Shown here one piece after another: positions 17,501-26,017 of a stretch of DNA of 64,000 nt (the first letter of the stretch is position 1; each line of letters opens with the position of its first letter). The position numbers and the translations under genes are program-made. Under the pieces are notes generated by a model. The model was not told where the DNA came from. It saw nothing but the letters and a program-made list of their open reading frames with translations, and ran no database searches. Source of the DNA: Fluviicola sp. (lineage in GTDB: Bacteria; Bacteroidota; Bacteroidia; Flavobacteriales_D; Crocinitomicaceae); the NCBI RefSeq assembly GCF_029266855.1, contig NZ_JAQSWB010000001.1, positions 434,001-498,000 on the forward strand, written 5' to 3'.

Positions 17501-19925
17501 TCAATATCCGAAACAAAAATTGCAGAAAATAGAGGAACTTGAAAAAGAAGAGAAACTGGCTCAGGATCAGCAAAACCAATTCACGAAGAAAATGGCTGAA
17601 GCTGACGGTTTAGCGAAAGCAAACAAACTGGAAGAAGCAATCAGCACATACAAAGTCGCTAAAACGATTAAACCGGATGACCTGGCTCCTGATCAGCGAA
17701 TTGCGGAACTTCAGGCATTGATCGCAAACAAAGTGGATCCTGCCGTTGAACAACAGAAATTATATGATGCAGCGATGTCGAGAGGGAACAATGCGGCATT
17801 GAGCAAGGACTACAATGGTGCAATTTCCCAGTACGAGGAAGCTTTGAGACATAAAGCAAAAGATCAGACAGCGGTTAATAAGATTGCTGAAATGAGACAG
17901 ATCCTGGACGATATTGCGAAGGAGAATGCTGCGAATAAAGAACTTCAGTCACTTGTTGCTGCTGCAGATCAGGAATTTAATAACGCGAAGTGGTCAGCTG
18001 CGAAAACAGCATACGATAATATTCTGACTAAATATCCTTCAAACTCTTATGCTTACGAACAGTCGAAGAAATGTGAGATCAAACTGAAAGAAGAAAGAGA
18101 GGAAGATTTAGACCGCGTTTATAGAAACATTATCAGTGGTGCGGATGATAAATTTGAGAATAAGAATTATACAAAAGCCAAAGAATTGTATGAGCGTGCG
18201 GTAACGCAAAGACCTTCTGATCCTTATCCAAAACAGAAACTGAAAGAGATTCAGAATATTCAGAATCCACCGGTTGTCAGTACCACTAAAACGGAACCGA
18301 AAACCCAAACATTGGAATTGAAAAGTTTGGGAGAGGAAACAGATAATTCTCTTACTGATGGAGCCAAAAGATTAGAAGCAGCATCAAGGACCAGAAAAGG
18401 GAGAATATCCAGAAGAATGACGGATAAACTTCGGGGAACAACTGATCGGAGTGAGGAATTGGCTAATAAGCAAAACAACCAGGCATTACATGCAGACAGT
18501 ACCTTCGGAGAGATCCGGATCGACAATAGTATTCGCGAAGAGAAAGCATATGGAAAAGTGCAGAACAATGTGGATGAAATGGAGGTCAAAAACAAAACAT
18601 TGATTAAAAGCTCGGAAGAAAATGTAACGATCAAGGAATTGAACATCGTGAATCAGAAAGAGCAGCTTGAGGCAGCAACGCAGGCTGTAATCCTGACAAA
18701 CAGTATACTGGACGGTGGAGCTGTCGATAATAATGAGGTGCTTAAAAAATCAACAAACACTTTAGGTGCTGTGAGCACAGAAAAGTCAGAAGAAACCTAT
18801 TCTGATATTGTTAAAAATGAAGGTGTTTATTCCACTATTAAAATCAACCAGGAGAAGAATTCGATTGATGATTTTGAACAGCGCCTGGCTGAGGAAAAAA
18901 AGGTGCGTGAGGCTTCAATCGTTCAGGAAGAACTGGCAGCGGAAAATGGTAAAAGAGCCGATGAGAAAACCGTTGAAACGAAAGTGGTCTTAACCCGGGT
19001 TGAGAATAATATCTCTGCAAAAACAACAGAGGATAAAAAGCTTTCCGAAAACAACGATGAGAAACTGAAAGAGATTGAAAAGGTTCAGTCAGAGAACAGG
19101 ATTGAAAATGAGAAAGCACATGTTGAAAATACCGAGAGGTTTGCAGCCAAAGCTAGCGAGATGGAACGGGTAACTTCAGAAGCATTATCAGACAGAATCG
19201 ATGCTCACCGGGAGAACACGGAAATCATCGAGAATTCCAGAGATCAAAAAACAGAAATTGACCGTGCGGACTATAACAAAGCATATATCAAGAATATTGA
19301 GAATAAAGAAGCGCTTACCGGGAAGGTGAAAGAAATTGAAAAAAGAGAAGAACTTCCTTCAATTGCCGCAGCTGAAAACAAAAAGAACTTCACAGATATT
19401 CAAAATGCAAGCACAGAAGCTCAATTGGATCAGCAAAAGGTAAACGATGAGAAGATCGTTGAGAATAAAAGTAAGATCACAAATGCTCAGACACATGTCG
19501 AAGACAATGCAGGTCAGAAAGGCCATGCAGCTGGCAATGATGAAATGATTAAAAACTCCACGAAAGAAATGGGAACAACCAACAGAATTCAGTCGGAGAA
19601 AAGCGGTGAAAGAACAGTGTCTACTAAAAAGTCAATTGATGAAATTGAATCCAAGCAGCCGGTGAAAACAACAAGTGGTGTATACGATGTTGATTTGTCG
19701 AAATATAAAGAAGGCGTAAACCAGGAGCAGTTCGATCAACTGGGGCCAGATGGTTTGGTTTCAGCTGTTGTTACCAGAAGAGTTGTAGTGACAGACGGAA
19801 AAGCGAATATTTACATCCGGACTCAGACAATGGATATGCTGACTTTTTCCAAAAACGGACAGCCATGTACGGAATTGGTTTGGCAGCGGGAAACACAGGA
19901 TGCCAAGTTAAAACGCAATTATTAA
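14544..19925 (+). CDS. giant exported repeat protein with 18 TPR-like units and a charged tail
   Basis: 1793 residues. Signal peptide 1-20 (ending VFGQ); residues 22-115 look like a carboxypeptidase-regulatory/CNA-B-type beta sandwich (KEPGVVVKVYEGG, LQLDPKKKYKVEV). About 175-1240 holds 18 units of about 60 residues, each reading Y-x2-A-x3-GD-x5-K-x-Y-x2-A-x3-Y-x2-A-x4-P, then YPKxKIxEI and a Lys/Glu-rich coiled coil: TPR-like pairs joined by long helices. Residues 1243-1690 are low-complexity, Glu/Lys/Asn-rich and coiled-coil-like. The last 85 residues (SGVYDVDLSKYKEG ... VVVTDGKANIYIRT) form a small beta-rich domain. No family match known to me. The design suggests a long periplasmic or outer-membrane-associated rod or scaffold. 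It is followed directly by a 40-bp palindrome. Confidence 0.85.
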   Translation: MRVKLLILISFFFLTNLVFGQAKVPFEVRTLNKATGKKEPGVVVKVYEGGSATQTLTSDGSGSVILQLDPKKKYKVEVSKGGKVTRYFNVDLKNVDPELTQGTKMPAGSVNMSLFDQVQGVDYSYVTGNPATEFYYDPSVSSDEIVYDEVLANKMIAKVEKILKDAEGAQKQGEANYNSIIKQADALFTAKKYEEALAQYETATKIKGKESEKHPNDRIVEIDGILKAAKSANLANSQLDSEYKALIASADGLRDQKKYEEAIKRYNEALGKKQEQYPKDEIEKCEAAIEAAKNEAANAEKYNAAMKAGDGFYTQKSWMAARDEYKKALKIKPGDAAATAKLTDLDGKLNAQKSEQEKKQKYNDAVAAGDALLAEEKWADAKVKYTESLTFEPAATYPKEKIKEADAKLAEIAKANALKEQITKLLAEGNTALTAKQYPGAKAKFEQVLTLEAENAEAKTKLAEIEKQLEFEKANAEKIAKAKQLVTEGDALDKTMKYADAKGKYEQSIALIPDAAVQAKIDAVNAKILAEGKKAEQKAKFDQAILDGDAALATSNFEVAKKKYEEAQLLDAVSPLPKQKLIELGKKEAQANAEKDKNQKYQEAFNAGVAALGSKDYPAAKEKFLLATTTDNTKKEAKDKLAEVEKIIADNAQASAQKEKYEAAVKAGNDLLGANKLPEAKKKFEEASALDPAQALPKDKIKEIDGLIEKAAKEKQIAQLLTEGSAALAKKDLGGAKAKYQQVLSMEPTNATASEKMLEISKLENDQASEAQKQVAFDKLVAEGMAFQNQNKYADAKQKYLQAKAIKSDDNVEKAIVWCDKKIAEELKDAELNKKYNAVLAEAKELEAAKKYDDAIVKYNDALAIKNEQEPKNRIQAINELKNQNAEQQKVEQDYQAAIKKGDDLVSEKKYLEAIKSYNAALVLKPYEKLPVEKAENAKKLSEQETSDGDQAYQKIIDVGNKAFDEKNYVKAKEMFNRAVNFRPADQYPKQKLQKIEELEKEEKLAQDQQNQFTKKMAEADGLAKANKLEEAISTYKVAKTIKPDDLAPDQRIAELQALIANKVDPAVEQQKLYDAAMSRGNNAALSKDYNGAISQYEEALRHKAKDQTAVNKIAEMRQILDDIAKENAANKELQSLVAAADQEFNNAKWSAAKTAYDNILTKYPSNSYAYEQSKKCEIKLKEEREEDLDRVYRNIISGADDKFENKNYTKAKELYERAVTQRPSDPYPKQKLKEIQNIQNPPVVSTTKTEPKTQTLELKSLGEETDNSLTDGAKRLEAASRTRKGRISRRMTDKLRGTTDRSEELANKQNNQALHADSTFGEIRIDNSIREEKAYGKVQNNVDEMEVKNKTLIKSSEENVTIKELNIVNQKEQLEAATQAVILTNSILDGGAVDNNEVLKKSTNTLGAVSTEKSEETYSDIVKNEGVYSTIKINQEKNSIDDFEQRLAEEKKVREASIVQEELAAENGKRADEKTVETKVVLTRVENNISAKTTEDKKLSENNDEKLKEIEKVQSENRIENEKAHVENTERFAAKASEMERVTSEALSDRIDAHRENTEIIENSRDQKTEIDRADYNKAYIKNIENKEALTGKVKEIEKREELPSIAAAENKKNFTDIQNASTEAQLDQQKVNDEKIVENKSKITNAQTHVEDNAGQKGHAAGNDEMIKNSTKEMGTTNRIQSEKSGERTVSTKKSIDEIESKQPVKTTSGVYDVDLSKYKEGVNQEQFDQLGPDGLVSAVVTRRVVVTDGKANIYIRTQTMDMLTFSKNGQPCTELVWQRETQDAKLKRNY

Positions 19926-19941
19926 AAGATTCTTTAATTAT

Positions 19942-19981
19942 AAACATGCAGGGGCGGATAATTATCCGCCCCTGCATGTTT
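19942..19981. terminator. 40-bp perfect palindrome, likely bidirectional terminator / repeat
   Basis: Arms 19942-19961 and 19962-19981 are exact reverse complements with no spacer (core GGGGCGGATAATTATCCGCCCC). Transcribed, it gives a very stable hairpin; TTTTAG follows on the plus strand. It lies 17 nt after the giant gene's stop and 53 nt before mpl, so it probably ends the former transcript. Confidence 0.85.
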
Positions 19982-20033
19982 TAGTGTACATCAATTCCAT
20001 TAATTTCGTTTTCGAATTAAATTTCCTGATTTT

Positions 20034-21395
20034 ATGAATGTTCATTTTATTGCAATTGGAGGAAGTGCAATGCACAATTTAGCAATTGCCTTGTCACGAA
20101 AAGGAGCGAATGTAAGCGGTTCCGATGATGAAATATTTGAACCTTCAAGAACCAGGCTTGAAAAGCAGGGGATTTTGCCGGATACAATCGGGTGGTTTCC
20201 TGAAAAAGTAAGTGCTGATTTAGATGCGGTGATTCTGGGAATGCATGCGCGGGAAGATAATCCTGAGCTTTTGAGAGCAAAGGAATTGAATATCCCGATC
20301 TATTCGTACCCGGAATATTTATACGAACAAAGCAAAAACAAATACCGGATTGTGATTGGCGGAAGCCATGGTAAAACAACCATCACTTCGATGCTGCTTC
20401 ATGTAGTCAATGAATTGGGGCTGAATGTAGATTACATGGTTGGAGCGCAGCTGGAAGGATATGATTGCATGGTAAAACTTTCCGAAGAAGCCGAATTTAT
20501 GATCTTGGAAGGAGATGAATACCTGAGCTCACCAATCGACAGAAGACCGAAGTTTCATCTTTACAAACCAAATACAGCTTTAATCAGCGGGATTGCCTGG
20601 GATCACATCAATGTATTCCCGACCTGGGAGAATTATGTGGAGCAATTCCGGAAGTTTTGTGAAGTGATTGAAGCGGATGGAAAGCTGATTTATAATATAG
20701 AAGATCCTGCATTGAAAAGCCTGGGAGAGGAATTTGAAAACAAACTGGAAACCATTCCGTATCAAACACCAATTTACCGGACGACGGAAACTGGAACAAT
20801 CATGAGCTATGAAGGAAAGGAATATGAATTGCTGATCTTTGGAGCTCATAATTTACAGAACCTGGTAGGAGCAATGCGCCTGGCTGAATCCATGAGTATT
20901 TCCAATCACGATTTCCTGAATGCGATCAGAACCTTTAAAGGTGCCGGAAAACGTCTTCAAAAGGTAGCGGAAAAGGATTCATTCACAATGTTTAAAGATT
21001 TTGCGCATTCACCATCCAAATTGAAAGCCACAACATCCGCAGTCAAAGAACAGTACCCAAACCGGAATGTGGTTGCCTGTATGGAATTACATACTTTTTC
21101 TTCCCTGAGAAAAGAGTTTTTGCCGCTTTATGATGGTGCTATGAATGCTGCTGACGAAGCTTTGGTTTATTTCAGTCCGTCTGTGGTTGCTCACAAGAAA
21201 TTGGAGCCCTTGACAATAGAACAGGTTCAGGCTGCGTTCGGGGGGAAAGTAAAAGTCGTAAACAACACGCAGGAAGTCCTTGATTTTATCAATGAGAAGA
21301 ACTGGAACAATTCAGTTTTACTGATGATGTCTTCCGGGAACTTTGATGGAATTGACTACGAAAAATTGGGCTCCGAATTAGTACTTGGACTATAA
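20034..21395 (+). CDS. mpl: Mpl-like UDP-N-acetylmuramate:peptide ligase
   Basis: 453 residues of the Mur ligase family. The Rossmann start HFIAIGGSAMHNLA, the ATP-binding loop GGSHGKTTITSM (109-120, Lys114), the DEYLSSP segment and the central IAWDHINVF fit Mpl, which attaches recycled L-Ala-gamma-D-Glu-mDAP tripeptide to UDP-MurNAc. The short domain-3 motif DFAHSPSKLKAT is also Mpl-like. It works in the cytoplasm in peptidoglycan recycling. The stop overlaps the convergent DUF4199 gene by 6 nt. MurC is the alternative, but length and motifs favour Mpl. Confidence 0.88.
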   Translation: MNVHFIAIGGSAMHNLAIALSRKGANVSGSDDEIFEPSRTRLEKQGILPDTIGWFPEKVSADLDAVILGMHAREDNPELLRAKELNIPIYSYPEYLYEQSKNKYRIVIGGSHGKTTITSMLLHVVNELGLNVDYMVGAQLEGYDCMVKLSEEAEFMILEGDEYLSSPIDRRPKFHLYKPNTALISGIAWDHINVFPTWENYVEQFRKFCEVIEADGKLIYNIEDPALKSLGEEFENKLETIPYQTPIYRTTETGTIMSYEGKEYELLIFGAHNLQNLVGAMRLAESMSISNHDFLNAIRTFKGAGKRLQKVAEKDSFTMFKDFAHSPSKLKATTSAVKEQYPNRNVVACMELHTFSSLRKEFLPLYDGAMNAADEALVYFSPSVVAHKKLEPLTIEQVQAAFGGKVKVVNNTQEVLDFINEKNWNNSVLLMMSSGNFDGIDYEKLGSELVLGL

Positions 21396-21959
21396 AGTTC
21401 TCTGTTTGAACAAAACCCTTCTGAATACAACGGTTAGAATAATAGCATTGATCGTTGAAAGTAACAGCATTCCCAATAAGGAAATAGTCATTGTTGAGGT
21501 AGGATTGAAAATGGCTTTTTGATTGGCAATTGCTTTGTCGAATATTTCTTTCCTTGTTAAGGTTTCCATTTCAGGGCTTTTGCGCAGTTCTTTCATCTGT
21601 TTTGGGTCATCCAGCATTTTATTTACCTGCTGTTCCGCTACTGCCAATTGTCTTGCGTTGTATGCAGGATCAATCTTAGCATAATAAAGATAAATCAAGC
21701 CCGAAACGATAACAGTGTAAATCAATCCACCGCCCAATGTGTTCTTAATATCGCCTAATGCACTGCTTTCGGATCTTACTTCCTGTCTTTTTTCAGCTAA
21801 AGTACCAATGGTCATTGCAAGAAGTAAACAAAGGATATTCCACATAACCTGGAATTTTACTTCATTTTCGTTTTGTAAGATTTGAGCATAAAAGAATGTC
21901 ATCTTTCCAAGAAACCAAATTCCGGCAAAGAGAACTGCGATTTTTAATGATATTCTCAT
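21390..21959 (-). CDS. DUF4199 membrane protein
   Basis: 189 residues with four predicted helices (about 5-24, 37-54, 77-93, 160-180) and a long soluble helical loop (100-150) rich in Lys/Glu. This layout and the phrase GGLIYTVIVSGLIYLYY fit DUF4199, a Bacteroidetes family of unknown function. It converges on mpl (6-nt overlap at the 3' ends). No signal in the sequence ties it to a pathway. Confidence 0.75.
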   Translation of the reverse strand: MRISLKIAVLFAGIWFLGKMTFFYAQILQNENEVKFQVMWNILCLLLAMTIGTLAEKRQEVRSESSALGDIKNTLGGGLIYTVIVSGLIYLYYAKIDPAYNARQLAVAEQQVNKMLDDPKQMKELRKSPEMETLTRKEIFDKAIANQKAIFNPTSTMTISLLGMLLLSTINAIILTVVFRRVLFKQRTL

Positions 21960-21974
21960 GTTGTATTAAGAATA

Positions 21975-22002
21975 AAAGTCCCATCGGGGAAGACAGGACT
22001 TT
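21975..22002 (-). terminator. intrinsic terminator of rho
   Basis: AAAGTCC (21975-21981) pairs with GGACTTT (21996-22002); T-rich sequence follows on the minus strand. It lies 7 nt after the rho stop. Confidence 0.7.
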
Positions 22003-22008
22003 ACTAAT

Positions 22009-23907
22009 TTATGAATTCATTGATACTAAAAACTCTTCGTTGGAACGGGTGTTCTCCATGTGTCCTTTTACGAACTCCATGGCTTCTACCGGGTTCATAT
22101 CGGCAATAAACTTGCGCAATAACCAGATTCTTTGCAGGACATCTTTTCCAACCAACAGGTCTTCACGTCTTGTACCTGAAGCAATAATATCGATAGCCGG
22201 GTAAATTCTTCTGTTTGAGATCTTACGATCCAACTGAAGTTCCATGTTACCTGTACCTTTAAATTCTTCAAAGATTACTTCATCCATTTTAGAACCTGTT
22301 TCTGTCAATGCAGTTGCCAGGATAGATAATGAACCGCCGTTTTCAATTTTACGTGCAGCTCCGAAGAAACGTTTCGGTTTGTGTAAAGCGTTTGCATCCA
22401 CACCACCGGAAAGTACTTTACCGGAAGCAGGAGAAACGGTGTTATATGCACGGGCCAAACGCGTGATGGAATCGAGTAAGATCACCACATCGTGTCCGCA
22501 TTCTACCATGCGTTTTGCTTTTTCCAAAACGATATTTGCAACTTTTACGTGGCGATCAGCCGGCTCATCAAATGTAGAAGCAACAACTTCTGCTTTTACA
22601 CTGCGTGCCATATCTGTTACCTCTTCAGGTCGTTCATCGATCAGTAAAACGATCAGGTAAACTTCCGGGTGATTTGCTGCAATCGCATTTGCAACATCCT
22701 TTAACAACATGGTTTTACCTGTTTTAGGCTGTGCTACGATCATTCCACGCTGACCTTTTCCAATCGGGGCAAACAAGTCCATAACACGAGTCGACATGGA
22801 TTCGTCCTTGTGACCGGTTAATTTGAACTTCTCGTCCGGGAATAGAGGGGTAAGGTATTCAAAAGGAACACGATCGCGAATATAGCTCGGATCTCTTCCG
22901 TTGATAGAATCAACTTTTACAAGCGGGAAGAATTTTTCTCCTTCTCTCGGCGGACGGATTGTTCCACGAACAGTATCTCCGGTTTTCAAACCGAATAATT
23001 TGATCTGGCTCTGGGAAACGTAAACATCATCCGGAGATGGTAAGTAATTATAATCTGATGAACGCAAAAATCCATAACCATCCTGGATCACTTCAAGAAC
23101 ACCTTCAGCAGTTACAATTCCAACTAAGTTGTATGCTTCTTCATCAATCTTTTCTTCCTGGTTATTTTGGTTTTGAGGACGATTACTCTGATTTCCCTGG
23201 TTATTCTGATTGCGCTGATTGTTGTTCGGGCGATCCTGGTTGCCCTGGTTATTCGGATTGTTTTGGTTCCGTTGCTGGTTATTATTCTGACGCTCCTGAT
23301 TTTGTGTATTATTCTGGGCATTCTGATTTTGAGCAGCGTTCGGAGTATTCTGACCTTGAGGAGCGGAGTTTTGGTTTGGATTATTTTGATTTTCGCCTTG
23401 GTTAGTATTGAACCGCTGCTTATTTTGATTCTGATTTTGATTCGGCTGATTTGTCTGAGGTTTTTTATTCAGTAAACGCTCAAAAGGTTTTGGTTTGTCA
23501 GCTGTTTTATTTTCCTGAACTACTGCTTCTGCACTAGCTGGTGCTTCTTCAGTTGCAGCAGGAGATTCAGCTTTAACTTCAGCCGGTGTTTCCTCCGATG
23601 CAGGAATACGTTTGCGTTTTTCTTTCGGGGGATTTGCTTTTTCTAGTTTCAACTCTTCCGTTTTTGGAGTTTCAGTTGAAAACAAGTCTGTCGCAGGAGC
23701 TTCTTCTGTTTTAGGTTCGGCAGCTTTTTTTGCCTTAGGTTTAGCCGGAGCTTTTTCAGTCACAGTAGTAGCAGTACTTGCCGAATTTGCCTGGATATGT
23801 TCGATCAATTCGTTTTTCTTGAACGATTCCACTTTCTTAACTCCAAGAGATTTAGCAATTTCCCTTAATTCTGGTAATAACTTACCGTCTAAGTCTTTAT
23901 TATTCAT
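22009..23907 (-). CDS. rho: transcription termination factor Rho with long Asn/Gln-rich insert
   Basis: 632 residues against about 420 in E. coli. Residues 1-40 are the Rho N-terminal helical domain. Residues 45-145 are Ala/Pro/Lys/Glu-rich, and 151-250 are almost pure Asn/Gln with scattered Arg, a prion-like stretch. The RNA-binding cold-shock-like domain follows (about 262-345), then the ATPase: VAQPKTGKT Walker A (Lys398), [28 protein letters not shown] and the Q-loop region [20 protein letters not shown]. Rho releases RNA polymerase from untranslated RNA. Inserts of this type occur across Bacteroidetes and in Bacteroides drive condensate formation (known from the family). A terminator follows the gene. 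Confidence 0.96.
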   Translation of the reverse strand: MNNKDLDGKLLPELREIAKSLGVKKVESFKKNELIEHIQANSASTATTVTEKAPAKPKAKKAAEPKTEEAPATDLFSTETPKTEELKLEKANPPKEKRKRIPASEETPAEVKAESPAATEEAPASAEAVVQENKTADKPKPFERLLNKKPQTNQPNQNQNQNKQRFNTNQGENQNNPNQNSAPQGQNTPNAAQNQNAQNNTQNQERQNNNQQRNQNNPNNQGNQDRPNNNQRNQNNQGNQSNRPQNQNNQEEKIDEEAYNLVGIVTAEGVLEVIQDGYGFLRSSDYNYLPSPDDVYVSQSQIKLFGLKTGDTVRGTIRPPREGEKFFPLVKVDSINGRDPSYIRDRVPFEYLTPLFPDEKFKLTGHKDESMSTRVMDLFAPIGKGQRGMIVAQPKTGKTMLLKDVANAIAANHPEVYLIVLLIDERPEEVTDMARSVKAEVVASTFDEPADRHVKVANIVLEKAKRMVECGHDVVILLDSITRLARAYNTVSPASGKVLSGGVDANALHKPKRFFGAARKIENGGSLSILATALTETGSKMDEVIFEEFKGTGNMELQLDRKISNRRIYPAIDIIASGTRREDLLVGKDVLQRIWLLRKFIADMNPVEAMEFVKGHMENTRSNEEFLVSMNS

Positions 23908-24044
23908 ATAAAATTTTGGACTAGTTGTTTGTATTCGAATGAATACTTGCGAAAAGCAATGTGATTTTAATTACGATGTTGCAATATTACAAATATTCCT
24001 CAGACGAGCACCATATATTTACTTTTTTTCAGAAAAAAAACCAT

Positions 24045-24074
24045 TTTGTTTTCACCATTATCCTGTTAAATTTG
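24045..24074 (+). promoter_or_regulatory. well-formed Bacteroidetes promoter of the symporter gene
   Basis: TTTG (24045-24048) and TAAATTTG (24067-24074), 18 nt apart, match the -33/-7 pattern closely. The ATG is 33 nt downstream. Confidence 0.75.
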
Positions 24075-24107
24075 TGCTCACAGCAAAAACCGGTTTAAAA
24101 TTCCCGC

Positions 24108-25649
24108 ATGAAAAATAGTAAAACTCTCATTACCCGCATCCTGATCGCTTTGTTTTACGTTGTGCTTATAGCAATTCGAATCAGTACACCGGATGTAGAT
24201 CCGATGGCTTTAATTGCCCCGGGGACAATGATGGCCGGATGTATCGGAGGCTGGTTTCTTTTTAAAGAACGCAGGAATCTCTTATTCTATATCGGGATTT
24301 ATCTTGGAGCTGCTGTACTGTTTTATATAGAGCGTTTAGGTGGTTACGGACTTTTTATGGCCGGGCATATTGTGAAGTTCTTATTATTAGGAATGCTGAT
24401 CGCATATTCCATGCGAAGCAAAAAACTTTCGTTGTGGATCTTTTCATCTATGATCATCGGTGTGGAAATCGGTTTGGACTTCCCGGAAGCTTCACTTGAA
24501 TTAAAACGTTTCGGCGATATTTTCCTGCGCCTGATCAAAACATTGGTTGCTCCTTTGATCTTTTCAACCCTGGTTGTGGGAATTGCCGGGCACAGTAGTT
24601 TGAGACAGGTTGGAAGAATCGGTTTGAAAAGTATCATTTACTTTGAAGTCGTTACAACCTTTGCCTTGTTCCTCGGACTCGCTGCAATTAATATCAGCCA
24701 GGCAGGGAAGGGTGTTCAGCAGGTAGAAGTTTCGGAAAAAATGAAAGAGAAATCTTCGGATCTTTTGGCACAATTGGAAAAACCGAAAGATCATTTGGTT
24801 GATATCTTCCCTGAGAATTTTGCCAAATCAATTGTAGAGAACCAGGTATTGCAAATAGTTGTGTTCTCATTGATCTTCGCAATTGCTTTGAGCCTGGTGC
24901 AAAATCTGAAACACAAAGAAACGATGATCAATTGGATGGAAAGCCTTTCCGAGGTCATGTTCAAGTTCACGGATATTGTCATGTATGTTGCGCCGCTCGC
25001 GGTTTTCGGATCTATCGCATATACTGTTGCCAATTCGGGAACGGAAGTTCTCGGCAACCTGATGAAGCTGGTAGCAACACTTTATGTTACACTGATCATT
25101 TTTGTATTGGTTGTATTACTTCCGATCGCATTGATGGCCAAAGTACCGATCAAAGCCTTTCTGAAAGCTGTTACGGAACCCATTTCGATTGCCTTCGCAA
25201 CTGCAAGCAGTGAAGCGGCTTTACCAAAGGCCCTTGAGAATATGGAGAAATTCGGAATCTCCAAGAAGATCGTCGGATTTGTGATTCCTACCGGTTATTC
25301 GTTTAACCTCGACGGGACAACACTGTATCTCTCCATGGCAACTGTTTTCGTGGCTCAGATGAGTGGTGTAGACTTGTCAATAGGTCAGCAAATCTCCATC
25401 TGTTTGACTTTGATGCTTACGAGTAAAGGAGTAGCAGGAGTGAGGGGAGCCTCATTTGTTATTTTAACGACAACTTTAATGGATTACAAGCATCTTGGTA
25501 TCAGCGTTGAAAAAGCCGGAATTATTCTTGGAATAGATGCTTTAATGGATATGGCACGCACTTCGGTGAATGTTCTTGGAAATTGTTTGGCATCCGCAGT
25601 GATAGCAAAAAGCGAGGGGGAATTATTAGTCGCAAAAAACGACGAATAA
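24108..25649 (+). CDS. dicarboxylate/amino acid:cation symporter (DAACS family)
   Basis: 513 residues. The core (about 110-500) has the symporter signatures: ATASSEAALPKAL (substrate-binding serine-rich hairpin) and PTGYSFNLDGTTLY (sodium/substrate site, usually PTGY-FN-DG). Family members import glutamate, aspartate, succinate or fumarate with sodium or protons in the inner membrane. Unusual is an N-terminal extension of about 110 residues with three or four extra helices before the normal first helix (starting near SSMIIGVEIGL). It has its own promoter and a terminator at the stop codon. Confidence 0.92.
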   Translation: MKNSKTLITRILIALFYVVLIAIRISTPDVDPMALIAPGTMMAGCIGGWFLFKERRNLLFYIGIYLGAAVLFYIERLGGYGLFMAGHIVKFLLLGMLIAYSMRSKKLSLWIFSSMIIGVEIGLDFPEASLELKRFGDIFLRLIKTLVAPLIFSTLVVGIAGHSSLRQVGRIGLKSIIYFEVVTTFALFLGLAAINISQAGKGVQQVEVSEKMKEKSSDLLAQLEKPKDHLVDIFPENFAKSIVENQVLQIVVFSLIFAIALSLVQNLKHKETMINWMESLSEVMFKFTDIVMYVAPLAVFGSIAYTVANSGTEVLGNLMKLVATLYVTLIIFVLVVLLPIALMAKVPIKAFLKAVTEPISIAFATASSEAALPKALENMEKFGISKKIVGFVIPTGYSFNLDGTTLYLSMATVFVAQMSGVDLSIGQQISICLTLMLTSKGVAGVRGASFVILTTTLMDYKHLGISVEKAGIILGIDALMDMARTSVNVLGNCLASAVIAKSEGELLVAKNDE

Positions 25650-25668
25650 TAGATCTTATCCGTCGTTT
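25637..25668 (+). terminator. terminator overlapping the symporter stop
   Basis: AAACGACG (25637-25644) pairs with CGTCGTTT (25661-25668), followed by CTTAATTTTT. The stop codon lies in the loop side of the hairpin. Confidence 0.65.
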
Positions 25669-25692
25669 CTTAATTTTTCCTTTGGTTAAGTT

Positions 25693-25896
25693 CTATTGAT
25701 GCGCTTTACAACCGTGGAATTGCATTTTTAAATCTTCGGCCGAAGCCGTTTGACCGCTTGTTTCTTCTTCGGCGATATAGTCCTTAGAGGAAAGCGAAGA
25801 AACTCCCTGGTCATGCACTTCCGATTCAGTAGAACAGGATTGTAACCCGTTAATAATGAATAGTGTGAAGCAAAATATTGTTAACCTCATAATCAT
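25693..25896 (-). CDS. small lipoprotein, unknown function
   Basis: 67 residues. A signal peptide ends in lipobox GLQSC, so the mature form is only about 46 residues, acidic and Ser/Glu-rich, with one further Cys near the C-terminus (HGCKAHQ). Start may be Met1 (25896) or Met3 (25890). Not recognised; a real lipobox and separate position make it more likely a gene than chance. Confidence 0.55.
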   Translation of the reverse strand: MIMRLTIFCFTLFIINGLQSCSTESEVHDQGVSSLSSKDYIAEEETSGQTASAEDLKMQFHGCKAHQ

Positions 25897-25947
25897 GTAA
25901 CGAATATAAGCGACTTACAATTCCTACAAAAGATAAATTGTATTTAT

Positions 25948-25982
25948 TGCTGCTTTCGTCGGGTAAAATGCTGCTTTCGTCG
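25948..25982. repeat. 14-bp direct repeat TGCTGCTTTCGTCG
   Basis: Two exact copies (25948-25961 and 25969-25982), 21 bp apart start to start, between the small lipoprotein start and the uvrA stop. Could be a binding site; too short to judge. Confidence 0.5.
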
Positions 25983-26017
25983 ATTAATAAAACTCACTTA
26001 AAGAGATGCTTTAAAAC

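Noticed and set aside
23167-23475. hydrophobic-looking plus-strand frame opposite the Asn/Gln-rich part of rho
   Set aside because: Complement of Asn/Gln codons reads as Leu/Ile/Val; an artefact of composition.
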